This document shows, piece after piece, positions 1 through 7,407 of a stretch of DNA of 64,000 bases; the first letter of the stretch is position 1, and each line of letters starts with the position of its first letter. The notes under the pieces were generated by a model, which worked only from the letters and a program-made list of their open reading frames with translations, did no database searches and was not told the DNA's origin. Source of the stretch: Nocardioides sp. W7 (GTDB lineage: Bacteria; Actinomycetota; Actinomycetes; Propionibacteriales; Nocardioidaceae); the NCBI RefSeq assembly GCF_022919075.1, contig NZ_CP095078.1, positions 2,046,001-2,110,000 on the forward strand, read 5' to 3'. A program made the position numbers and the translations under genes.

Positions 1-287
1 TCTCCACCCCGCTGAGCTGGGCCGAGCTCGCCGAGACGAAGGACCCGAAGGAGCTCAACCTGTTCACGGTCCCCGAGCGGCTCGCCGACACCGGCGACGC
101 GTGGGCCGGCATCGACGAGGTGGCGTACTCCCTCCAGCCGCTGCTGGACCTGTGGGAGGAGCAGGGTGCCGTCGAGCTCAACTTCCCGCCGGACTACCCG
201 AAGATGCCGGGCGAGCCGCCGCGCGTGCAGCCCAGCAAGAAGGTCGCCTCGCACTGGGACGAGGACGGCAACCGGGTCGAGCCGTGA
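1..287 (+). CDS. LigD-type DNA polymerase/primase domain protein, C-terminal fragment
   Basis: The open frame enters from the left edge (first full codon at position 3) and stops at TGA 285-287, giving about 94 C-terminal residues. The segment resembles the end of the archaeo-eukaryotic primase/polymerase domain of bacterial NHEJ ligase D (LigD Pol): TPLSWAEL, then FTVPERLA, GDAWAG, and a Pro/Lys-rich tail. In the family this domain fills gaps and adds nucleotides during double-strand break repair, with Ku and a ligase. It ends without a ligase domain, so it is a stand-alone Pol protein, as in actinobacteria with split LigD functions. A LigC-type ligase lies about 1.1 kb downstream on the other strand, which fits a shared repair role. 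The N-terminus and catalytic Asp residues are outside the window. Confidence 0.72.
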   Translation, partial: STPLSWAELAETKDPKELNLFTVPERLADTGDAWAGIDEVAYSLQPLLDLWEEQGAVELNFPPDYPKMPGEPPRVQPSKKVASHWDEDGNRVEP

Positions 288-308
288 GCCGCTGGGTACT
301 AGCCCGTC

Positions 309-542
309 ATGGCTGTCTACGACTCTGACCTGCAGGCTGCGGTGGACGCGACGTCGATCGCGAAGGACACCGGCGAGGCCGACGACCTGATCGGCTACCT
401 GCGCGACCAGCTCGCCGAGCGCGAGATCGAGACCTCCGACGAGGAGTGGCTCCGGCGCACGGTCGCCGCCATCGAGGCGGACCCGAACTACATGATCGAG
501 GACGAGCCGAGCGACTACGTCTCGCCGAAGCGCCAGGTCTGA
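309..542 (+). CDS. Small acidic protein of unknown function
   Basis: A 77-residue protein, starting ATG 22 bp after the LigD-Pol stop. It is acidic (many Asp/Glu), lacks membrane segments or a signal peptide, and has a predicted-helical look (DDLIGYLRDQLAERE, then EEWLRRTVAAIEADP). I do not recognise a named family. Its close spacing behind the polymerase gene suggests co-transcription, but nothing in the protein links it to repair. Codon usage matches its neighbours. Confidence 0.6.
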   Translation: MAVYDSDLQAAVDATSIAKDTGEADDLIGYLRDQLAEREIETSDEEWLRRTVAAIEADPNYMIEDEPSDYVSPKRQV

Positions 543-840
543 CCGGGCCCGCGAACCGCCGCAGAAATGCAGAAGGCCCGCCTGGCACTGCTCTGGACAG
601 CGCCGGGCGGGCTCCTACTGGTGAGCGTCCGTGGCTCCGAAGAACCTGGAACTCCCCCCGGAATTCCGTGGACGCTCAACCCTTGCGGGTCCGGTACGCC
701 AGCGCTCCCCCCGAAGCTCCGGCCGTCCGGCGTCGTCAGCTCGTACTAGTTCGTGTCCAGGCCTTGCTGACGCTAGAACGGTAAGCGGCGGTACTCCACG
801 AAAGATCCACACGAGACCCATCGTTCGGTAACAAAGCGGC
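543..840. other. Gene-free convergent intergenic region with strong hairpins
   Basis: About 300 bp between convergent genes, with no convincing protein. Two inverted repeats stand out. GCCCGCC 576-582 pairs with GGCGGGC 606-612. A longer stem 622-634/666-678 has 13 pairs including two G-U if read on the plus strand, and contains the 8-bp core GAGCGTCC/GGACGCTC. The first may terminate the upstream plus-strand genes, although no T-run follows either stem. A structured small RNA is an alternative. The 3' part (680-840) shows nothing further I can name. Confidence 0.35.
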
Positions 841-1377
841 TCAGGCGCCGGTGACGCCCTCGCCGCCGCCGGCCTGCTCGTCGAAGTTCTCGTGCTCGAG
901 CAGGTGGAGCACCGGTACGCCGATCTTGCGGCGGGCCTGGGAGGTCCAGTCCAGGTGGAAGAACTCGGCGACGACGTGCGGGCGGGTGAGGATGATCGCC
1001 TCGCGGCCGTCGACCTCCTTGACCTTCTCGGCGAGCGCTCCGATCGGAGGCCCCGAGACGACCTGGCCGGTCGCGTCCGCACCGGCGCCGGCCAGGGCGT
1101 CGAGAGTCGCCCGCAGCTCGGTGGAGGAGCGGTCCTCGCACTCCTTGCGCAGCGCCTCGATCTCGGAGTCGGACATCGCCAGCACGGGGGAGGCCATCAT
1201 CTCGCCGGCCGAGAGCGAGCCCATGGCCGCCTCGATCCGGGCCGCGGCGTCCTCCAGGGGCAGCAGCACGTGGTAGGTCACCGGCTCCTCGAGTCCCTCG
1301 TGCAGGGACCGGACCTGAGCAGCGTCGGCCGGGGTGAGTGCCTGCTCGATGAGCAGCACCACGTCGTAGTCGTTCAT
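841..1377 (-). CDS. Conserved actinobacterial protein, universal-stress-like
   Basis: 178 residues with an ATG start. The N-terminus (DYDVVLLIEQALTPADA) and the C-terminal ILTRPHVVAEFFHLDW...GVPVLHLLEH block resemble a widespread actinobacterial family of unknown function that is sometimes annotated as universal-stress-like, because of its alternating strand-helix pattern and the ability to segregate small-molecule or nucleotide motifs. I see no catalytic signature, no signal peptide and no membrane segment. The tail is Gly-rich and probably disordered. It lies 10 bp from the end of the ligase gene on the same strand, so it may be co-transcribed with it. Function is not assigned. Confidence 0.55.
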   Translation of the reverse strand: MNDYDVVLLIEQALTPADAAQVRSLHEGLEEPVTYHVLLPLEDAAARIEAAMGSLSAGEMMASPVLAMSDSEIEALRKECEDRSSTELRATLDALAGAGADATGQVVSGPPIGALAEKVKEVDGREAIILTRPHVVAEFFHLDWTSQARRKIGVPVLHLLEHENFDEQAGGGEGVTGA

Positions 1378-1387
1378 GTCTCGGATC

Positions 1388-2482
1388 CTAGTCCTCGGCG
1401 CCGCCGCCGAGGACCTCGGAAAGGTCGTAGCCGACCGGCTCCTCGAGCTGTCCGTAGCCGCACGACTCCGGGTCGCGGTCGGGCCGCCACCGCTTGAAGT
1501 GGGCGGTGTGCCGGAACCGGCGACCCTCCATGTGGTCGTACTTCACCTCCAGCACCCGCTCGGGTCGCAGCGGCGTGAACGAGAGGTCCTTGCCCTGGCT
1601 CCAGCGGCTCTGGGTGCCGGGGACCCGAGCGGGGTTCGCCGTCAGGAACTCCGCCCAGTGGCCCCACGGATGCTCGTCGATCGGGCAGACCAGCGGCTGC
1701 AGCTCGTCGTACAGCTCCGCGCGTCGCTTCTCGGTGAAGCTCGCGCTGACGCCGACGTGCTGCAGGCCCTCGTCGGTCTGCAGGCCGAGCAGCAGGCTGC
1801 CGATCAACGGCCGCTCCGGGGTGCTGGTCTTGTGCTCGCGGTAGCCGGCCAGCACCACGTCCGCGGTGCGCTCGTGCTTGATCTTCAGCATCGTCCGCCC
1901 GTTGGGGGAGTACGGCGCCCCCAGCGGCTTGGCGACCACGCCGTCGAGTCCCGCGCCCTCGAACCGGTCGAACCAGCCCTCTGCGACAGCCGGGTCGGTG
2001 GTGGTGCGGGTCAGGTGGCAGGGGCCGGTCAGGCCCGGCAGGGCCCGCTCCAGGGCGGCGCGGCGCTCGGCGAACGGGCGGTCGAGGTACGACTCGTCGC
2101 CGAGTGCGAGCAGGTCGAAGGCCACGAACCCGGCGGGGGTCTTCTCGCTGAGCATCGCGATCCGCGACGCGGCCGGGTGCACCCGCTCCTGGAGCACCTC
2201 GAACTCCAGTCGCTGGTCGACGGCGACGAACAGCTCGCCGTCGATCACGCAGCGCTCCGGCAGCTGCTCCTTGATCGCCGCGACCACCTCGGGGAAGTAA
2301 CGGGTCAGCGGCTTGGTGTTGCGCGAGGCCAGCTCGACCTCGTCGCCGTCGCGGAAGACCAGGCACCGGAAGCCGTCCCACTTGGGCTCGAAGCTGAGCC
2401 CGCCGTACTTGTCGGGGTCGGGGATGCCGGACACCGACTTGGCGAGCATCGGCCGGACGGGCGGCAGCACGGGCAGGTCCAC
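1388..2482 (-). CDS. ligC: ATP-dependent DNA ligase, LigC type
   Basis: Seals nicks with ATP through a lysyl-AMP intermediate; in mycobacteria LigC is a back-up ligase for NHEJ and base-excision repair. The adenylation motif EPKWDGFR is at about residues 32-39, with the nucleophilic Lys at 34. DGELF, GVVAKPL and the C-terminal OB-fold block ending VLEVKYDHMEGRRFRH follow. I place the start at GTG 2480-2482, giving 364 aa, because VDLPVLPPVRPMLAK aligns with the normal LigC N-terminus. An in-frame ATG at 2567-2569 would add 29 poorly family-like residues. No polymerase or nuclease domain is fused. The partner polymerase domain gene ends about 1.1 kb away, on the opposite strand. Confidence 0.85.
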   Translation of the reverse strand: MDLPVLPPVRPMLAKSVSGIPDPDKYGGLSFEPKWDGFRCLVFRDGDEVELASRNTKPLTRYFPEVVAAIKEQLPERCVIDGELFVAVDQRLEFEVLQERVHPAASRIAMLSEKTPAGFVAFDLLALGDESYLDRPFAERRAALERALPGLTGPCHLTRTTTDPAVAEGWFDRFEGAGLDGVVAKPLGAPYSPNGRTMLKIKHERTADVVLAGYREHKTSTPERPLIGSLLLGLQTDEGLQHVGVSASFTEKRRAELYDELQPLVCPIDEHPWGHWAEFLTANPARVPGTQSRWSQGKDLSFTPLRPERVLEVKYDHMEGRRFRHTAHFKRWRPDRDPESCGYGQLEEPVGYDLSEVLGGGAED

Positions 2483-2604
2483 GCTGAGCAACCTATCCGC
2501 CGACCGGCCCGCCGAGGAGCCCCGGACGCGGACGTCACGCGCGTCGAGCGCCAGGGACGCCTTTCGCATGACCGCTGGCGCTGGACCTAGGGTGTATCCC
2601 GCAA

Positions 2605-2683
2605 TCCCCGGTTGGTCTGCCGGCAGGGCCCGCCTGACTTTGAATCAGGACTAGCGACGTAGGTTCGACTCCTACCCGGGGAG
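2605..2683 (+). tRNA. tRNA-Gln(TTG)-like gene with atypical arms
   Basis: A cloverleaf folds here. The acceptor is TCCCCGG 2605-2611 with CCGGGGA 2676-2682, seven pairs. The D stem is GGTC 2614-2617 with GGCC 2627-2630 around a 9-nt loop containing GG. The anticodon stem is CCTGA 2633-2637 with TCAGG 2645-2649, with loop CTTTGAA and anticodon TTG (2640-2642). The T arm is GTAGG/CCTAC around TTCGACT. CCA is not encoded. Two features are unusual: two bases rather than one between D and anticodon stems, and a 9-nt variable region. It may be a functional variant, a supplementary tRNA, or a decayed copy. Confidence 0.5.
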
Positions 2684-2712
2684 CTCGGCCGCGGCGACCC
2701 GCGGTGCCGACC

Positions 2713-4380
2713 TCAGGAGCCGGACGGCCGCTTCCCGGGCGCGGGTCGGGCCGGCCTTGCCGGGGCGGCCTCGGGGGCGCGAGCTCCCTTCTTGGTCGAC
2801 TTCAGGGTGACCAGCCACCACCGCGGCACGGTGCCGTCGCTGGCCTTCACCTTCTCGTAGTACGACGGTGCGTCGGTCCGCTCGATCTTGGTGACGGCGT
2901 ACTTCGAGCCGGCGAGGAGGAGCACCTCCTTCTCGGACTTGACCTGGGAGAAGACCTCGATGTCGCGGCCGCCGCTGTCCTCGATGGCGAAGACCACGCG
3001 GTGCGTCTTGTCCTGGGCATTGCGGACGCTGAAGCTCTCGGCGATGTGGCGCGCCTTGGTCGCGCTGGCCATGCTGGCGCACGACCACGCCTTCGACCGG
3101 CGCAGCGCGGCGAGCTGCTGGTCGTCCATCGGCTGCCCGCGGTAGACGGTCTGGGTGTACTCCGGCATCCGGGCCAGACCCTGCATGGCGACCCCGGTGT
3201 GCAGGGTGCCCTCCTCGACGAGGGTCGCCGTGTCGTTGTCGAGCATGTCGTGGTCGACCACGGTCCGCGCGTTCTTCTTGGTCGTGTCCATCCAGCCCGG
3301 GCTGTTGGCCGTGGCGGGGTTGATGTACTTGTAGTCCTCGCCCGTGAAGGTGGTGATGGCGTTGTACTCCGCCTGGCTCAGGCCGATCGACTTGGCGGCC
3401 ACGAGGTCCGGGGTGGAGTCCTCCCGACGGGCGGTCACGCGCGAGCTGTGCGACATGGCCTTGAGGTTGAACCGCTCTTTAGCGCCCTTCGCCTTGCCGC
3501 CGGCGGCCTGGAGGTAGTCGGCCTGCGCCTCGTCCTGGCTGCCCCGCGCCAGCTCGGCCGCGAGCTGGTCCGCCAGGGCGTCGACCAGCCGGCGCCGCTC
3601 GGCGCCCTTCGGGTCGTCGCTGCGCTTGTGTGTGTTGAGGTAGTCGAGGCAGAGATTGTTCAGCTTGTGCATGAACTGCATCCGCTTCTCCGGCGTCTTC
3701 GCCCGCCAGACGTCGGCGAGGGCCTCCCGGACCTTCGCGAACGACGACGTCATCGCCCGCGGGCCCGCCGTGCCCACGGCGTCGAGGTCGCGGGTCGAGA
3801 TCGACAGCAGCCGGCGTACGGCGCCACCGCCCTGCAGCACGTGGCCGAGCTCGTGGGCCAGGTCGTGGCGGCCCTGCTCGGTCTCGGGGGCGTAGGCGCC
3901 CTGGGAGAAGAAGATGTCGTTGCCGGTCGTGAACGCCCGCGCGGACATCGACCGCGAGAGTCGGTCGGCGTCGGCGCCGCGATGCACTCGGACCCGGTCG
4001 AGATCCGCACCGAACGCCGCCTCCATGGAGCGAAGCACCGGTGCCTCGAGGGCCGTGCCGCGGCCGGCGGCGGCCTTGATCTCCCGCTCCGTGCCGGCGT
4101 CCAGGGTGCCGCCGGCGGCGCCGATGACGCTGTCCTGCCCGGGAGCGTGGCGACGCCGTACGTCACTCGCCGGCCGCTCGGCCGGCGTGGTCGTCCTGAC
4201 CGGGCCCAGGGGAGCGGGATCCTGCGCCGCCAACCAGCCGAGGGCGTCGTGCGCGCGCCGGTCGGCGTCGCGCTCGGCGTGGTCGTCGGCGGCCCCGACC
4301 TTCAGCGAGCCCGGAGCTGTGTCGCGCTCGCCGTCCGGACGGCGTCGCGCGGACCGGGGGTGTCGTTCACGTCCTGACAT
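2713..4380 (-). CDS. DUF4157 (eCIS-associated) protein with C-terminal ADP-ribosyltransferase domain
   Basis: A 555-residue putative toxin. The start at ATG 4378-4380 has GGAGGAG 6 bases upstream; an upstream ATG at 4419 lacks this. Residues 25-47 hold the LKVGAADDHAERDAD segment seen near the N-terminus of eCIS cargo. DUF4157 spans roughly 108-183, ending in the HELGH zinc-protease-like motif (about 176-180). A helical middle follows. The C-terminus (about 395-510) has arginine-type ADP-ribosyltransferase features: YRGQ with Arg at about 414, a Ser-containing WSCASMAS strand at about 432-438 in the STS position, and the ExE pair at about 483/485 before VLLLAGSKYAV. By family analogy it would be loaded by an injection system and modify a target protein. 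The preceding gene encodes an eCIS-type AAA+ ATPase. Confidence 0.75.
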   Translation of the reverse strand: MSGRERHPRSARRRPDGERDTAPGSLKVGAADDHAERDADRRAHDALGWLAAQDPAPLGPVRTTTPAERPASDVRRRHAPGQDSVIGAAGGTLDAGTEREIKAAAGRGTALEAPVLRSMEAAFGADLDRVRVHRGADADRLSRSMSARAFTTGNDIFFSQGAYAPETEQGRHDLAHELGHVLQGGGAVRRLLSISTRDLDAVGTAGPRAMTSSFAKVREALADVWRAKTPEKRMQFMHKLNNLCLDYLNTHKRSDDPKGAERRRLVDALADQLAAELARGSQDEAQADYLQAAGGKAKGAKERFNLKAMSHSSRVTARREDSTPDLVAAKSIGLSQAEYNAITTFTGEDYKYINPATANSPGWMDTTKKNARTVVDHDMLDNDTATLVEEGTLHTGVAMQGLARMPEYTQTVYRGQPMDDQQLAALRRSKAWSCASMASATKARHIAESFSVRNAQDKTHRVVFAIEDSGGRDIEVFSQVKSEKEVLLLAGSKYAVTKIERTDAPSYYEKVKASDGTVPRWWLVTLKSTKKGARAPEAAPARPARPAPGKRPSGS

Positions 4381-4509
4381 CGAAAGCTCCTCCGCATGCT
4401 GCCGGCCTGATGTCCTCAACGCTGAGAACGGGGTGGACAGCCCGTCGTCCGGGTCGGGACCGTGCCGCCGAGACGGCCGATGGTATCGCCCGAAGGGATG
4501 AGGCGGGGC

Positions 4510-6308
4510 TCAACCGGTGACCACGAAGTCCTCCGGATTGAGGAGGCGTCCTAGCTTCTTGTACTCGCCGGAGAGTGCCTGGAGGAGGTGCGCCATCGTG
4601 ATGGGCCGGCCCTCGTCGGCGGCCCGGAACGCGGCACCGACGACCACGTTGCGGATGATGCCGCCCGAGATCTCGAACTGCTTCGACAGCCGGGCGAGGT
4701 CGACGCCGCGGTCGACCGGCAGGTCGCCGTCGGCGAGGTGGTGGGCCCAGATCGCCCGACGCTCGTCGACGGCGGGGAGCGTGAACGAGACGACCTCGTG
4801 GATGCGTCGCAGGAACGCGTCGTCGAGGTTCTTGGGCAGGTTGGTGGCCAGGACGACGATGCCGTCGTAGCTCTCGAGGCGCTGGAGCAGGTAGGAGACC
4901 TCGAGGTTGGCGTAGCGATCGCGAGCGTCCTTGACGTCGGAGCGCTTGCCGAACAGCGAGTCGGCCTCGTCGAAGAACAGCACCGCGCTGCCGGCCGAGG
5001 CGGCGCTGAAGAGCTTCTCCAGGTTCTGCTCGGTCTCGCCGATGTACTTGCTGACCACCGCCGACAGGTCGACCTTGTAGAGGTCGAGGCCGAGCGTGTG
5101 CGCGACGACCTCGGCCGCCAGTGACTTGCCGGTGCCGGACGGGCCGGTGAAGAGCGCGACGATGCCGCGGCCGGACGCCGAGGTCACCCCCCAGTCGTCG
5201 TAGACGGTCCCGGCATGGCGGAAGCGGGCCGCGATCGTGCGCAGTTGGTCGAGCTGGGGCTCGCCGAGCACGAGGTCATCCCAGGTCTTGCGCGGCCGGA
5301 CCCGCCGCGCCAGGCGGGCCAGGGGGCCGGCGAGGAGCCGCCGGACGGCGAGATCCAGGTCGCCGACGGCCGGCAGCGCCGAGCCCACCTGCTCGAGCTG
5401 GTGGGCGCTCAGCCGGTGGGTGCGCGCGGTGTCGTCCCCGAAGACCTCGCGCCACTCCTCCTCGGAGACCACCTCGTCGCCGGCCCGCAGCTCGACGCGC
5501 TCGCGCGAGGGCAGCTCCGCCAGCGGGATCTCGTCGCGGCAGGAGAGCACCCAGGGCAGGTGGGTGGCCCGGTCGATCCAGCGGCGGCCGGCCGGGGGCA
5601 GGTCGTCCCCGAGCTCGACCACGACGCCGGCACCGGTGAGGGTCGCCTCGCGGACGAGGGCCGACCAGCCCTCGTCGCTGTTCGGGGCCGGCGAGACGAC
5701 GTACGCCGACGCCGCGCGGCGGCGGGTCGCGAGGGCGCGCCGGCGTACGGGGTCGGGCCGGAGACCAGGACGAGCCGGTCGTCGTACGTGACCGAGCCGG
5801 GCAGAGCCGCCATCATCCAGGCGCCGAGGGGCAGGTCGGGGTCGGGCGACGGGTCCCCGCCGAACGCCCAGACGACGCTCGGGGCCAGCACGATCTCCGT
5901 GGTCGACCACGGGCCGGTCTCGACCAGCTCGACGACCGCCGCGCGCCGCAGCGGGGAGGCGGGTCCGGTCGCCACCACGGTCGGGCCGACTCCGCCGAGC
6001 AGCCGCGCCGCCGCCCCGAGGGTGAGCCGGCCGGGGCGGCCGCTGCCGGTCAGGGTGGCCAGCCGCGCCGTCCGGCTGAGGTCGGTCTCGCAGGCGAGGA
6101 GCAGGGCGAGCAGCTCGCGCACGACCCCGTGCGCGCCGACGTTCGCACACAGGGCGCCGAAGGCGTCGACCTCGTCGCCGGGGTCCGCGAGCTCCGCACG
6201 GGCCTGCTCGAGCCGGGTGCCGTCGCCGTCGAGCGCCCGGTCGAGTGCGGCGTCGGCGAAGCGCAGGAACGCCGGCGCCGCCGTCGTCGCTTCCCGCTCC
6301 GTCTCCAC
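4510..6308 (-). pseudogene. eCIS-type AAA+ ATPase, interrupted by an apparent 1-base frameshift
   Basis: Two minus-strand frames join into one AAA+ protein of about 599 aa. The upstream frame starts at GTG 6306-6308 (VETEREATTAAPAF), behind a GGGGG-rich RBS, and runs to the strand LVLVSGP near 5755. The downstream frame resumes at DPVRRRALATRRR and carries the ATPase: Walker A GPSGTGKS at about 385, Walker [17 protein letters not shown] at about 440, sensor [10 protein letters not shown] and arginine finger region FLRRI. Restoring one base in the CCCGACC tract at about 5751-5757 makes a continuous reading frame. AAA+ proteins of this type accompany eCIS loci and are thought to remodel the particle. 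The DUF4157 toxin gene lies 129 bp downstream, same strand. A sequencing deletion is a serious alternative to true inactivation. Confidence 0.65.
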
Positions 6309-6458
6309 GGACCGCCCCCTTGATGCCCGAGATCTGCAGGCTATGGCGCGGGGGGACCTCTCGTCCGCGAATTTCGGCAATTGTCTTAGCCCGTGTCCGC
6401 ACGCGCCCGCCCACCGGGAAGTCGGACCGGTTCCTGCCCCGGGGAGCGCCGCAGTGGC

Positions 6459-6464
6459 TAGGTT
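6459..6464 (+). promoter_or_regulatory. -10 element TAGGTT for a leaderless SDR transcript
   Basis: TAGGTT ends seven bases before the ATG at 6472, so transcription would begin at or beside the start codon. No Shine-Dalgarno is present. No convincing -35 hexamer is visible. Confidence 0.45.
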
Positions 6465-6471
6465 GCGGCAC

Positions 6472-7236
6472 ATGTCCGCAGCAGGGAGCACCTTCGCAGG
6501 CAAGGCCGTCCTCGTGACCGGCGCGTCGTCAGGACTCGGTGCGGCGTCCGTCCGGCGCTTCGCGGCAGGCGGCGCGACCGTGTACGCCGCGGCGCGCGAC
6601 CAGGCTCGGCTCGCCGAGGTCGCCGCGTCGTGCGCCGACCTGCCCGGCCAGGTGCTGTTCGGTCCGCTCGACGTGGCCTCGCCGGCGTCGTGCCGGGAGG
6701 CCGTGGCCGCCGCGGTCGAGGCGTGCGGGCGGCTCGACGTACTGGTCAACAACGCGGGGCGTCACGACTTCCGGCTGACGCCGGACGTGACCGAGGAGCA
6801 GTGGGTCCAGGACGTGGCCGTGAACCTCGGCGGTGCCTTCTTCTGTTCGCAGGCCGCGATCCCGCACCTGCTCGAGGTCGCCGGCAACATCGTCAACGTC
6901 TCGTCCGTCGCCGGCGTGGTGGGGGAGGCGTACTCCGCGGCGTACACCGCCGCGAAGCACGGCGTGGTCGGGCTGACCAAGGCGCTCGCGGTGGAGTACG
7001 TCCGCTCGCCGCTGCGGGTCAACTGCGTGTGCCCGGGCGGCATGGACACCCCGCAGGTGCACACCATCGAGGTGCCCGAGGGCGCCGACTTCGACCTCGT
7101 CATGCGGATCTCGGCTGCCCGCGGCTTCATGAGCGCCGACAGCGTGGCGGCCGTCGTGGCCTTCCTCGCCTCCGACGACGCAGCCGCCGTGCACGGCAGC
7201 GTCCAGGTCGTCGACCACGGCCACCTGGCGGGCTAG
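6472..7236 (+). CDS. Short-chain dehydrogenase/reductase (SDR)
   Basis: 254 residues of a classical SDR, an NAD(P)-dependent oxidoreductase with Rossmann fold. The cofactor motif TGASSGLG is at about 16-23. NNAG follows in the NNAGRHD segment. The catalytic Ser lies in NVSSVAG, and YTAAK supplies Tyr158 and Lys162. The length matches the classical family (about 250). The C-terminal GSVQVVDHGHLAG ends like many SDRs of the FabG/7-alpha-HSDH group. Substrate cannot be told from sequence. It is divergent from the AAA+ gene, with 163 bp between, and 171 bp precede glmU. The start ATG has a -10-like element seven bases upstream and no RBS, suggesting a leaderless mRNA. Confidence 0.85.
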   Translation: MSAAGSTFAGKAVLVTGASSGLGAASVRRFAAGGATVYAAARDQARLAEVAASCADLPGQVLFGPLDVASPASCREAVAAAVEACGRLDVLVNNAGRHDFRLTPDVTEEQWVQDVAVNLGGAFFCSQAAIPHLLEVAGNIVNVSSVAGVVGEAYSAAYTAAKHGVVGLTKALAVEYVRSPLRVNCVCPGGMDTPQVHTIEVPEGADFDLVMRISAARGFMSADSVAAVVAFLASDDAAAVHGSVQVVDHGHLAG

Positions 7237-7407
7237 TCAGTTCAGCTGTCTCGACACAGCTGTCGACGGCCCGCCCCGGGCGGCGGACTCGTGCTCCCCC
7301 GACGTGGGCGCAGCGGGCACCGGACGGGCGGTCCATGCGGCCGGGCCGGGGCCGCGTCAGCTCCGCCCTCTACAGTGAACCGGTCGCCGATCTTGGAGGA
7401 AAGTCGC

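Noticed and set aside
1376..2590. Plus-strand frame over the DNA ligase
   Set aside because: Composition is shadow-like and the opposite strand carries the full ligase motif set.
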